This document shows, piece by piece, positions 1-7,494 of a stretch of DNA of 16,988 nucleotides (position 1 is its first letter; each line of letters starts with the position of its first letter). Location of the stretch: the NCBI GenBank assembly GCA_910588925.1, contig CAJURV010000022.1, forward strand, positions 1 to 16,988, read 5' to 3'. Position numbers and translations under genes: made by a program. Source of the DNA: an uncultured Rikenellaceae bacterium. GTDB taxonomy: Bacteria > Bacteroidota > Bacteroidia > Bacteroidales > Rikenellaceae. Under the pieces are notes generated by a model. It made no database searches and was not told where the DNA came from. It saw only the letters and a list, made by a program, of their open reading frames with translations.

Positions 1-608
1 AACATTTCTGCCATGTGATGGGTCGAAAGGCAGGACTGAATATTGCCGAGACACGAACAATCAACGGCGAAGATTATCATATCTTGCTTTCAAAACGCTT
101 TGACAGAAACAGCGATGGGAGGCGAATACACTTCGCCTCCGCATTGACCCTTCTCGGATTAACTGATGGTGACAATGCTTCAACGGGCTACGGTTATACT
201 GACATTGCCGATTTCATCATTCAGCACGGCAGCAATGTCGAGCAAAACTTAGAGGAACTATTTCGCCGCGTGGCATTCTATATCATCGTCGGTAACTCCG
301 ACGACCATTTCCGCAATCATGGTTTTCTCCTGACGCGCAAAGGTTGGGAACTCTCTCCGGCATACGACATCAACCCCACTCTCGCCGATTATCAGAGCTT
401 GCTGATTAATCGCTCTACAAGCGAATCCGACCTCAATCTCCTATTGGCATCAGCCGGTGATTACATGCTTTCAGCGGAGAAAGCCAAAAGCATCATCTCC
501 GAGGTAAAAATCGCCATGAAATCGTGGCGAACAGAAGCCCGCAGACTCGGTCTACCTCAGCGCGACATCGACATGTTCGCACCTCGATTTGATAAATGGA
601 TTGAATAA
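1..608 (+). CDS. HipA family toxin kinase, C-terminal part (5' end outside window)
   Basis: This is the C-terminal part of a HipA-type protein kinase, the toxin of hipBA-type toxin-antitoxin systems; characterised members phosphorylate a translation component such as glutamyl-tRNA synthetase. The frame is open to the left edge, so the start lies outside the window; GTG 15 and ATG 18 are internal codons. Counting from codon 15-17 as residue 1, the catalytic-loop motif GNSDDHFRNHGF places Asp96, His98 and Asn101 where the HipA D-x-H-x-x-N motif sits. LSPAYDINP supplies the metal-binding Asp118. The protein ends about 80 residues later at TAA 606-608. In Bacteroidota the HipA N-terminal domain is often a separate upstream gene, which cannot be seen here. 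Isoleucine codons are 10 ATC, 5 ATT and 1 ATA, unlike the other genes in the window, which suggests later acquisition. The family is clear; target and activity are unknown. Confidence 0.88.
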   Translation, partial: HFCHVMGRKAGLNIAETRTINGEDYHILLSKRFDRNSDGRRIHFASALTLLGLTDGDNASTGYGYTDIADFIIQHGSNVEQNLEELFRRVAFYIIVGNSDDHFRNHGFLLTRKGWELSPAYDINPTLADYQSLLINRSTSESDLNLLLASAGDYMLSAEKAKSIISEVKIAMKSWRTEARRLGLPQRDIDMFAPRFDKWIE

Positions 609-645
609 CCAGTCTAAGGTGTGACGCAAAGTTAGAAGGAAACAA

Positions 646-700
646 AATCGCGACAGAGACAAGTATTTTAAGCAAGAAATCTCGCCATGTTGTCGCGATT
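646..700. repeat. 10-bp perfect inverted repeat, 35-nt spacer
   Basis: The arm AATCGCGACA at 646-655 is matched exactly by its reverse complement TGTCGCGATT at 691-700. It starts 37 nt after the HipA stop codon. The spacer is too long for a standard intrinsic terminator and no thymine run follows, so a protein-binding or recombination site is at least as likely as an RNA hairpin. Confidence 0.6.
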
Positions 701-731
701 ATTCAAGGTGTTTCCGTAAATTTGTCACGAT

Positions 732-820
732 AAATCGGCTCAAATCGGGTGCAAAAATGGCAAAAATCGGATCAAACTGGAATTATTTTCATAGATTTTG
801 CTTAATATTTGAGCCGATAA
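732..820. repeat. Three copies of an AAATCGGNTCAAA-type 13-mer (two direct, one inverted)
   Basis: Copies lie at 732-744 (AAATCGGCTCAAA), 764-776 (AAATCGGATCAAA) and, inverted, at 808-820 (TTATCGGCTCAAA when read on the minus strand). The first and third share a perfect 12-bp inverted repeat: ATCGGCTCAAAT at 734-745 against ATTTGAGCCGAT at 807-818. A further AAATCGG lies at 742-748. The arrangement resembles an iteron or multi-site protein-binding region; the binding factor is unknown. Confidence 0.6.
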
Positions 821-1072
821 TCAGGATAAAATCTCTCTGTGGATAAGACATAGGCGACGTATCGAATGAGTAAAAATCAGTGGTTTTGTACGCGCATCTG
901 TATGTCGCGAAAAGTTAAAGTTGACATACTCTTTTGATAATCGGATTATTATAGCTAATTTTGTGTTGAGTCACTGTTGTCGAATTGGCAAATGCGACTT
1001 GTAATGATTTAAGTAGCAGACGGTTATCAACTTACAACTATAGAAAATTCACGTCACTTGTACGGATTAGAG

Positions 1073-1129
1073 TTACACTTATCTGTATATCAACAAATTA
1101 ACCGCTTCCGCATCGGCAAGTAAGTGTAA
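1073..1129. repeat. 9-bp perfect inverted repeat, 39-nt spacer
   Basis: TTACACTTA at 1073-1081 is the exact reverse complement of TAAGTGTAA at 1121-1129. The right arm ends just before the cytosine run and the DUF2200 stop codon. On the minus strand it would fold in the transcript just past that stop, but the spacer is long, so a role as terminator is only possible. Confidence 0.45.
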
Positions 1130-1132
1130 TTT

Positions 1133-1154
1133 CCCCCCCCTAAAGCCCCCTAAA
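1133..1154 (-). repeat. Tandem TTTAGGGGG tract at the DUF2200 stop codon
   Basis: Read on the minus strand this is TTTAGGGGGC followed by TTTAGGGGGGGG, a near-tandem copy ending in a run of eight guanines (cytosines 1133-1140 on the plus strand). The DUF2200 gene terminates inside it: the last residues FRGL and the TAG stop come from the repeat. Such guanine runs are prone to slippage. Confidence 0.6.
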
Positions 1155-1493
1155 AACAATACACTCTTTCCCTCTCGCCAAATCATCCACCAGTTTATCG
1201 GCATAGCGTATTTCCCGCATCAACGGTTCGTCGATCGCCTCTATGCTCACGCCGCATATTTTCCCTTTAATCTCACGACGATGAGGATTAGGAGCGGGCG
1301 CATTCTGGAAGAAATCACCGTAGGTTACATCCGACGTTTCAAACGCACGTAACTCGTCGATGCTATATCCGGTCAGCCAACAGAAAATAGCCTCCACCTC
1401 CTCTTCGGTTCGCCCCTTATTCACCGCTTTATCGACAAGAAGCGGATAAACCTTGGCGAAACTCATCTGATACACCCTATCGTATCTACCCAT
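1140..1493 (-). CDS. DUF2200 family protein
   Basis: This small soluble protein of 117 aa has no signal peptide or membrane segment. I recognise it as DUF2200 from conserved stretches: VYQMSFAKVYPLLVDKA near the N-terminus, KGRTEEEVEAIFCWLTGYS at about 26-44, the FFQNAPAPNP segment, ICGVSIEAIDEPLMREIRY, and a closing DKLVDDLARGK helix. Family members are about 110-120 aa, so it looks complete. The biochemical function of the family is unknown. The start is ATG 1493, 70 nt after the MATE gene stop and in the same direction, so it may be read through from that operon; only a weak promoter-like TATTTTG lies in the gap. The last four residues and the stop lie in a TTTAGGGGG repeat, so the exact C-terminus may be a local peculiarity. 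Confidence 0.85.
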   Translation of the reverse strand: MGRYDRVYQMSFAKVYPLLVDKAVNKGRTEEEVEAIFCWLTGYSIDELRAFETSDVTYGDFFQNAPAPNPHRREIKGKICGVSIEAIDEPLMREIRYADKLVDDLARGKECIVFRGL

Positions 1494-1563
1494 ATTTTAC
1501 TCACATACAACAAAATAGACATTCTCCACCTCCCCGAGGCACCGAATCCACCCATAAACGCCC

Positions 1564-2910
1564 TTACGCCATCGGCATCCGTCTTTTGACCCTCTGTTTC
1601 AGACGCACGTTGAACAACACCGCCGCCGCAGTCACTCCCACGAAGAATCCCAGCCAAATACCCTCCTCCCCGAGACCTGCCGTGAAACCGAGCAGATAAC
1701 CTATCGGTATGTTGAGAAAAAGGTATATGATTATGGCGTATATCATAGGTTTTGTAACGTCGGCCATGCCTCGTAAAGCACCCAGAGCCGTCACCTGTAT
1801 ACCGTCGCTTATCTCGAACAGGGCGGCAATTATGAACACCCGTGCCGATATGGCTATTACTTGCGGATCGTTGTTGAACAGGGTGGCTATGGGGCCGCCT
1901 GCAAAAATATAAAGGATGGAGGCGGCGAACATATATAACGCCGACATCTGCATACCTGCCTTGGCGTAGTTCATTATCTGTCTGGGGCTCGACGAGTGGC
2001 TCACCAACACCGTCACGGCTCCCGATATGCCGCTTGTCACCATGAACATAAAGCTCATCACGGTCAGCACTATCTGATTGGCAGCCAACGCTTCGGGACC
2101 TATCCACCCCATCATGACGGCCGTCACGCTCAAGGCGAACATCTCTATCACCATCTGCAACGATATGGGAGTACCTATCGCAAGCAACTGCCCGTGACAC
2201 CTACGCGTAAAATTGCGCGTGCCGAACAACAGAAAATAACGTCTGTAACTGCGATGCCCGGCCAAATAGATGTAAAACGCAACAGGCATCACCGCTCTCG
2301 ACAAGAGTGTCGACAACGCCGCGCCGTTAGCACCCATCTGCGGAGCGCCGAGTTTACCGAATATCAGCACCCAGTTGAGGAATATGTTGAGTATGTTGCA
2401 ACCGACGGTTATAGCCATCGGCACGGTGGTGTTACCTATACCCTCCATGAACTGCTTGAAAGACAAAAAGATCATGTAAGGGAATATGGATGCGGCAATC
2501 AATATGTAGAACGGTTTGGCCGCCTCCACCACTGCGGCGTTCTGCCCCATGTGGCCGAGAAGCGGTGTGGCCGCTATCAGCCCGAGACTCAAAGCCAAGC
2601 CTATGATAGTATTGAGCGACAATGAGTTCTGAAACAGAAACGCTGCCCTACGATGATCGCCGGTGGAGTGCGCTTTGCCTACGAGCGGTGTCAGACCGTA
2701 CGACATCCCCAGACCGAACACCAATACGTTCATTACCAGTACGCCTGCGAAAGCCGCTGCAGCGAGGGGTTCGGCCCCCAGACGTCCCACCATGGCGTTG
2801 TCTACCACGCTCACGAGCGACTGCCCCGCATTGGCCAGCACGATCGGTGTAGCCAAAACTATATTTTCCTTGTAGAAACTTTTGTCTACAAGGAGCTGTT
2901 TAAATGTCAT
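1564..2910 (-). CDS. MATE family efflux transporter, NorM type
   Basis: This 448-aa inner-membrane antiporter of the multidrug and toxic compound extrusion family would exchange Na+ or H+ for cationic or other small molecules. Length and about 12 hydrophobic segments fit a complete MATE protein with two six-helix halves. Diagnostic stretches are DNAMVGRLGAEPLAA in helix 1 (residues 37-51), the half-closing NWVLIFGKLGAPQMGANG (179-196), and a second-half FEISDGIQVTALGALRG (365-381). Asp37, Glu256 and Asp369 fall close to the functional acidic residues of Vibrio NorM (Asp36, Glu255, Asp371), which supports a NorM-like cation-coupled mechanism; that is family inference. The start, ATG 2910, is only 10 nt past the stop of the upstream cytochrome-like lipoprotein gene, so the two are co-transcribed. 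The exported substrate is unknown, and the link to the haem proteins is positional only. Confidence 0.93.
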   Translation of the reverse strand: MTFKQLLVDKSFYKENIVLATPIVLANAGQSLVSVVDNAMVGRLGAEPLAAAAFAGVLVMNVLVFGLGMSYGLTPLVGKAHSTGDHRRAAFLFQNSLSLNTIIGLALSLGLIAATPLLGHMGQNAAVVEAAKPFYILIAASIFPYMIFLSFKQFMEGIGNTTVPMAITVGCNILNIFLNWVLIFGKLGAPQMGANGAALSTLLSRAVMPVAFYIYLAGHRSYRRYFLLFGTRNFTRRCHGQLLAIGTPISLQMVIEMFALSVTAVMMGWIGPEALAANQIVLTVMSFMFMVTSGISGAVTVLVSHSSSPRQIMNYAKAGMQMSALYMFAASILYIFAGGPIATLFNNDPQVIAISARVFIIAALFEISDGIQVTALGALRGMADVTKPMIYAIIIYLFLNIPIGYLLGFTAGLGEEGIWLGFFVGVTAAAVLFNVRLKQRVKRRMPMA

Positions 2911-2920
2911 TCCAAGTAGG

Positions 2921-4693
2921 TTATAGCGTCAAAAGATACTCTTTGAGGTCTCTTTTCATTATAGAGTCCAGCCGGACACCGTCCGTGCCGTGACCGCTAT
3001 CTATTACCTCGTCGAGCGTGTACATGCTCCCCTTCATATATGGAGCGTTCAGCCACAGGGCGGAAAGCGACGTCTGACCCGAGTGGCACGACGCGCATCC
3101 GGCATCTTCGAATATCCGCCGGCCACTTTCTGCTCGTCGGGACGGCTTACCGTCCTTAAGATACGGCGACACCGCCGGCCTCAACGATCTTATATATGCG
3201 GCCAAATTACGGCTCTCGTTGGCAGTAGGTTCGGTGAACAGGAGCGAGCGTATGGCTTCGGCGCATCTATCCTCCAAACTGACTTTTATCTCCGGCTCTG
3301 CGCCGCCGCGGGTTTTCCTGACGTGTTTCAACTTCTCCGCTACCGCCATACGTGCTATTGCACCTTCGGACGGTCCTTCGGCCGATACCGATGCGAGCGA
3401 CATCGTAGTACGCGGTGTGTAGAGGGTGTCGACCGGAAGCATGTGCGTCAATGCGTCTATGCCGCCGTCGCGTCCGTGACAAGAGGCGCAACTGAGCCTG
3501 TTCTGGAACGACAGTGCGGCGTCTGCGAACAGCGCTTCACCTGCCCCCGTCCGTCTGGTGGTTAAGGCACGGCCTATCTTCTTGAACCTCTCGGGGGTCG
3601 AAGTCACATCCGTTATGTCGCCGCTGTAGAGATTGGCTGCCAACAAACGGTCCTCTAAATAGAGCAACTTGTCGGTGCCGCGACCTCCGGAGGGTAGTAT
3701 CTTCTTGATCCCGTGCATAAAACCGGCATCTTCGTATGCAGGTCGTCCGTCGGCGGTGGCGAGGGTGTCGAGAGCCTCTATTCTGCGTATCATGGCATCC
3801 AAATCCACTGTCATCACCTTACCCATCCCCGGCAACGCTATGGCAAGCTCCTCACCGTCGGGACTTACGGTCATGGCTCCACCGCCGCCAACGCCCCTTT
3901 CGGGCGAATCGAGCAAGACAGTGGCCGCCAAGCGCATAGAGTCCATGTCTATCACCGAGAGCGCGGATGAAGCTATCCATCCCTGTTCGGGACGTATTGC
4001 GGGTAAGTTATAGTGGCTGACAGTATGCGTAACGTATGCGTAACGCCCGTCGGAGGTTATGCCGCCCGTGAGCGTCGATCCGTTAGGCAGGGCTATCTTC
4101 TCTCTTAGGGCGCTCCGTCTCTTGTCGAATACGTAAACGAATGCCGACGATACGCTGTCCGTGGCGGCGCATTCGGGCAAGCCGCCGGCTATGTAGAGCA
4201 GGCCGCCGCGCATGGTTATGCCTACGGCACGTCGCGGAGTTTTGAGCTTGCCTACCACGCTCCAACGCATGATGTCTATCTCCCACAACTCGTCCTTATC
4301 GCGACAAGTGATCCACAGTCGTCCGTCGCCGGCGTCGTACGCTATAGACGAGGCTCCGCGACCTACCCTCATGCGGTTGGTCGTGTTCATACCGGGGTAT
4401 TCCAGCTCGTAGACGTGACAGTCTCCGTTATCGTCGCTTCCGAGCACCCATACGCGATGTTTGCCGTCCGTGGCTATGTCGGTGACGGAACGGCACAACG
4501 AGGTGCTGCCTCTCTTCCATCCGTTACGGGTTATAGTCCACACCTTGCCGCTCTCTCTGTCGCCGACCAATACAGTCTCTTTGCCGTTGTCCGTAACGGT
4601 CACCAAAGAGTCGGGGACCCCGACGGGACGACACGATGCCGACAGCAACGCTATGGCAACGGTTATTATTATTTTTCGGAGTGACATCTTCAT
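2921..4693 (-). CDS. Lipoprotein with propeller-like N-terminus and di-haem MauG/CCP-like C-terminus
   Basis: The 590-aa exported protein begins with a basic, hydrophobic signal ending LLSASC, so Cys21 is the probable lipid-bearing residue. Residues about 30-360 contain repeated beta-strand blocks (for example ITSDGRYAYVTHT, MTVSPDGEELAIALPG) typical of a YncE/YVTN-like propeller. The last 220 residues carry two c-type haem sites, Cys402-Cys405-His406 and Cys533-Cys536-His537, 131 residues apart. The flanks (GEALFADAALS, TPRTTMSLASV, GRRIFEDAGC, APYMKGSMYTLDEVID) match the bacterial cytochrome-c-peroxidase/MauG pattern. The expected place is the cell envelope, as a redox protein or peroxidase; the substrate is unknown. 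The usual APYMHDG signature reads APYMKGS here, so catalysis may differ. ATG 4693 overlaps the TAA of the preceding gene (TAATG), which argues for that start and for coupled translation; ATG 4687 is an alternative. Confidence 0.82.
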   Translation of the reverse strand: MKMSLRKIIITVAIALLSASCRPVGVPDSLVTVTDNGKETVLVGDRESGKVWTITRNGWKRGSTSLCRSVTDIATDGKHRVWVLGSDDNGDCHVYELEYPGMNTTNRMRVGRGASSIAYDAGDGRLWITCRDKDELWEIDIMRWSVVGKLKTPRRAVGITMRGGLLYIAGGLPECAATDSVSSAFVYVFDKRRSALREKIALPNGSTLTGGITSDGRYAYVTHTVSHYNLPAIRPEQGWIASSALSVIDMDSMRLAATVLLDSPERGVGGGGAMTVSPDGEELAIALPGMGKVMTVDLDAMIRRIEALDTLATADGRPAYEDAGFMHGIKKILPSGGRGTDKLLYLEDRLLAANLYSGDITDVTSTPERFKKIGRALTTRRTGAGEALFADAALSFQNRLSCASCHGRDGGIDALTHMLPVDTLYTPRTTMSLASVSAEGPSEGAIARMAVAEKLKHVRKTRGGAEPEIKVSLEDRCAEAIRSLLFTEPTANESRNLAAYIRSLRPAVSPYLKDGKPSRRAESGRRIFEDAGCASCHSGQTSLSALWLNAPYMKGSMYTLDEVIDSGHGTDGVRLDSIMKRDLKEYLLTL

Positions 4694-7125
4694 TACTTTA
4701 ACGATTTTACGTAAGCCTCGACGCCTTTTTTGTCCTCGTCGTCGGCAACATTGCGTTTATGGCTGTAATAGTCCCAGTTACGCATCTCCTGTGCGTTCCA
4801 GTCGTTGGCCTCTGAATAGTTCCCCACGAACGGCACTCCCAAGTCTATCCATGCCGCTATGGTGGCTATCTCGCGGCGGGACAGCTTGCCGTGGCCGTCG
4901 CGCAGACGTCTTATAAGGCGGCTCGTGGCCGATCCTGCGCTATATGGCTCCATCACCTCAGGCTCCGACATGCTACCGGTCCAGTTGACTTCCGGATGGT
5001 CGGGGTTCCCCACGAGCGCTCCCGTACTATTACCGCTAAGTCGTGAATGGGTAAGCGCCAGGTACGACTCGCTGAAACGACGCTTCGACGAATGCTCTTT
5101 GGCAGTTAGGGTTCCGAGGAGGTTGGGCGTGTTGTCGCGTCCGTTATGACACCTCACGCAGTTGCGGTCGAGTATGGGTTGTATCACCTCCGTATAACTG
5201 AACCCCTTCTCGGGCATGAGGTGTGTCTCGGGCCTTACCGTATCGACCGGACGCATGACGGCGACAGGGCGAAGCGAAGCTGTCAGCGGAGTGGTATTGT
5301 GGCTCTCGTGACACCCCACGCAACCTTGCTCCTCTCCGGGTTGTAAGGTCGACCAGCTACGCATCGTCGCCACGACACGATCCAACGAGTCGAGCGCCTG
5401 AAAATAGAGAGGAGTGCGTGCCGGCACTTCGAAATAGGCGGAGCCGTCGGCCATCACCTCTACGGTGCCCAATACCCGTTTGACATCCCAGGACGCGCCG
5501 GCCGTACCCACGGGCGTGGTTACGACAGAGCTGCCCCCGGGACCGCTCGCCATCTGCTTTCCTATGCCGGTGTTGCGGAAAATAAGCTCCACTATGCGTA
5601 ACTTCTTTACAGTGCCGCGCTCTATGCCTTTCAACGACGATCCGGCATATATGTCCTGCATCATATAGCGTCCCGTCTCCTTTTTATAGTCTACACGCGA
5701 ACTTCTAAGCCTCGGCTTCTTACGCGAAGCTATCACCACCGGTTGGTTGCACGACAGCTCACGGTCGGATGCGAGCAATTCGCGGTCGCCGTCGGTATTC
5801 ATCCAATATATACCGAAACGGGGCTCGCCTGTGTCGTAACCTAACGGCGAGTAAGATACCAGAAAGCTATCCTCGTCGAGCGGGAACGGGTGCTGGAACT
5901 GATCGCCGAACTGGCCGTAGGTGTCGGCACCGCGCCTGTCCGTGTCGCTCACTTTACGCATGGGCGCCGCGAGCATGATGCCTTCGTCGCCGTTACGTCC
6001 GCGCTCCACGTCTATTATCGCCAGCTTGCCGTGTTGGGGCGAGTGGTAACCGGTAAGCACGGCCATTACGCGCTCGGTACCCGGTATCTGACGCGAGTGT
6101 ATCACGGTGGTGGGGAAACGTCCGTACATTCCGTAATAGGCGCTTTGCGAAGTGCCGTCGCAGTTCATGGTAAATAGCGGCTGGGCGAAGACGTTGCCTC
6201 TGTCGTTATGGTCGGCGCGCGTGTATATGACACGTCCGTCGTCCATTACGGAGGGCGACAGGGTGTGCGACTGATCGAAACCTACACGACGCATGTATCT
6301 GCCGTCGCCGTCGCAGATGAAAAAGTTGCTGACCTCGGCTGGGGCGTCGCCGGTGGAGATGGCGGCCCGGGTGGAGGCGAACAATATATTGCCGTCGGGA
6401 AGATAGCGGCCTTCATAGTCGGCATACCCGTCTTGTGAGGTTATCTTCCTGATGGCCTGCGTGTAAAGATCCATTTCATAGAGGTGGTAGTCGTCTTTCG
6501 ACGACTTTTTCCAAGCGAAAAGCAATTTACTGCCTCCGTAGTCTATGTCGGGGTCTCTGACCATGCCGCTGTCGCTTCTTATCAACAGTTGTTCTTCGGC
6601 CCATTTGCCCCTCATGCGCAAAGTGGCCATCTCGCCGCCGTTGTAGAAGTTACGCTCCCCGCGGGCGTCGCTCAACCCCTCCGTGGCGGAGAATACCGAC
6701 GGACGCAACGATTTGAACTTCGTGAAGACTATCTTGTCGGGCATATCTTTGAGCCTTATGCCGCGGCGTTTTATGCAAAGGTCGTGATATATGTCGAACA
6801 ACTCTTCGTTGCTTTTGCCTCTCAACTCGGGAGTGGGTCTGTCGAGATCCTCGCATACGGCTCCTATGCGCGAAGCGATGGCGTCGCGTAAAGGCATCGT
6901 GAAAAGATCGTTCTTACCGCCGTCCTGCAACCACCAGTCGTAGAGTACGGGAAAACCTCTGAGCATGGAATCCTGCATGCGGTTGCGGAACATGGTGCTG
7001 TCGCCGGAGCGCGAAGCCACCGATATGACAGCGGAGACATACCCCTTCTCGTCAAGACGTGCGCGGGCGCATCCCACTGTCGATATTAACCCTATCGTCG
7101 ATATTAATATACCCTTTATACTCAT
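4693..7125 (-). CDS. HzsA-related di-haem lipoprotein with PD40-like propeller
   Basis: The 810-aa protein starts with a short signal (MSIKGILISTIGLISTVGC), so Cys19 is the likely lipoprotein cysteine. Residues about 185-450 are propeller-like, with PD40/TolB-type strands such as GRYLPDGNILFASTR (239-253), SPSVMDDGRVIYTR and YWMNTDGDREL. Two c-type haem sites follow: Cys602-Cys605-His606 (GCVGCHESHN) and Cys656-Cys659-His660 (NCVRCHNG). The domain order and motifs resemble the proteins called HzsA-related, after the hydrazine synthase alpha subunit. Homologues in Bacteroidota are not expected to make hydrazine, and nothing here suggests anammox. An envelope redox role is the safe inference. 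It is the first gene of the cluster, with a TATATTTG box just upstream and a TAATG overlap into the next di-haem lipoprotein, so the two products probably work together. Confidence 0.8.
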   Translation of the reverse strand: MSIKGILISTIGLISTVGCARARLDEKGYVSAVISVASRSGDSTMFRNRMQDSMLRGFPVLYDWWLQDGGKNDLFTMPLRDAIASRIGAVCEDLDRPTPELRGKSNEELFDIYHDLCIKRRGIRLKDMPDKIVFTKFKSLRPSVFSATEGLSDARGERNFYNGGEMATLRMRGKWAEEQLLIRSDSGMVRDPDIDYGGSKLLFAWKKSSKDDYHLYEMDLYTQAIRKITSQDGYADYEGRYLPDGNILFASTRAAISTGDAPAEVSNFFICDGDGRYMRRVGFDQSHTLSPSVMDDGRVIYTRADHNDRGNVFAQPLFTMNCDGTSQSAYYGMYGRFPTTVIHSRQIPGTERVMAVLTGYHSPQHGKLAIIDVERGRNGDEGIMLAAPMRKVSDTDRRGADTYGQFGDQFQHPFPLDEDSFLVSYSPLGYDTGEPRFGIYWMNTDGDRELLASDRELSCNQPVVIASRKKPRLRSSRVDYKKETGRYMMQDIYAGSSLKGIERGTVKKLRIVELIFRNTGIGKQMASGPGGSSVVTTPVGTAGASWDVKRVLGTVEVMADGSAYFEVPARTPLYFQALDSLDRVVATMRSWSTLQPGEEQGCVGCHESHNTTPLTASLRPVAVMRPVDTVRPETHLMPEKGFSYTEVIQPILDRNCVRCHNGRDNTPNLLGTLTAKEHSSKRRFSESYLALTHSRLSGNSTGALVGNPDHPEVNWTGSMSEPEVMEPYSAGSATSRLIRRLRDGHGKLSRREIATIAAWIDLGVPFVGNYSEANDWNAQEMRNWDYYSHKRNVADDEDKKGVEAYVKSLK

Positions 7126-7145
7126 TTTATATAACAGTTAAAGTG

Positions 7146-7153
7146 CAAATATA
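7146..7153 (-). promoter_or_regulatory. Bacteroidota -7 box for the di-haem lipoprotein operon
   Basis: Read on the minus strand, TATATTTG fits the Bacteroidota consensus TAnnTTTG exactly and lies 21 nt before the ATG at 7125, giving a very short leader. The upstream element is weak: a TTG sits 22 nt away instead of TTTG at about 19-20 nt. Confidence 0.5.
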
Positions 7154-7464
7154 GGGATTTTTATTTTTCCGGTAACAAGTCATCCCGTTCTACAACGGAA
7201 GCGATCCGCTCCCGGCTATTATGACTGGCTACGCTTTGAATTCTCCGACATAACGCGGTTAGCCGTTACCGGTGCCGGCAATACGTTTACGGAACCACAG
7301 CCTGCAGAGAAACGCACCCGGCAACGGACAGAGAGATATCAACCGCCGACGGAAATAAAGCTCTCACTATATATACTACTTACAAAAATGCCCCGTTTTT
7401 CACATAAACGGTAAAAATTGACATTATCCCGGTTATTTTATTTAAATTTGCCATCTAAAATCAC

Positions 7465-7472
7465 TATATTCG
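7465..7472 (+). promoter_or_regulatory. Probable -7 box for the DUF4293-decarboxylase operon
   Basis: TATATTCG is one mismatch from TAnnTTTG and lies 22 nt before the ATG at 7495. A TTTG occurs at 7447-7450, but 14 nt is shorter than the usual spacing, so the -33 element is uncertain. The same TATATTCGCAA context recurs near 11734. Confidence 0.45.
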
Positions 7473-7494
7473 CAATTAACTAAAAAGCAAGCCC

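Larger units (their letters stand above)
609..1139. other. Long AT-rich gap between convergent genes
   Basis: These 531 bases separate the 3' end of the HipA gene (+) from the 3' end of the DUF2200 gene (-). Because both neighbours end here, no promoter is needed, yet the gap is the longest in the window. I see no convincing coding frame, tRNA or rRNA. It contains three inverted-repeat pairs (646-700, 734-818, 1073-1129), a short direct repeat (732-744 and 764-776), and a cytosine run at the right end. An element end, an attachment region or an unannotated small RNA would all fit; none is proven. Confidence 0.6.
7126..7494. other. Divergent promoter region
   Basis: These 369 bases separate the minus-strand di-haem operon from the plus-strand DUF4293-decarboxylase pair. 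A TATATTTG box faces left near 7150 and a TATATTCG box faces right near 7469. The middle (about 7180-7440) holds no convincing gene or RNA; a small CCGTTT/AAACGG hairpin is visible near 7390-7410. Confidence 0.5.

Noticed and set aside
921..952. TTGACA with a TATTAT about 20 nt downstream, resembling a sigma-70 promoter
   Set aside because: Bacteroidota use a different consensus, the spacing is long, and no gene follows on that strand. It is probably chance in an AT-rich region.
4693..7125. Idea that this gene encodes a working hydrazine synthase subunit
   Set aside because: The beta and gamma subunits are absent, the host looks like a Bacteroidales member, and only two haem sites with general family resemblance are seen.
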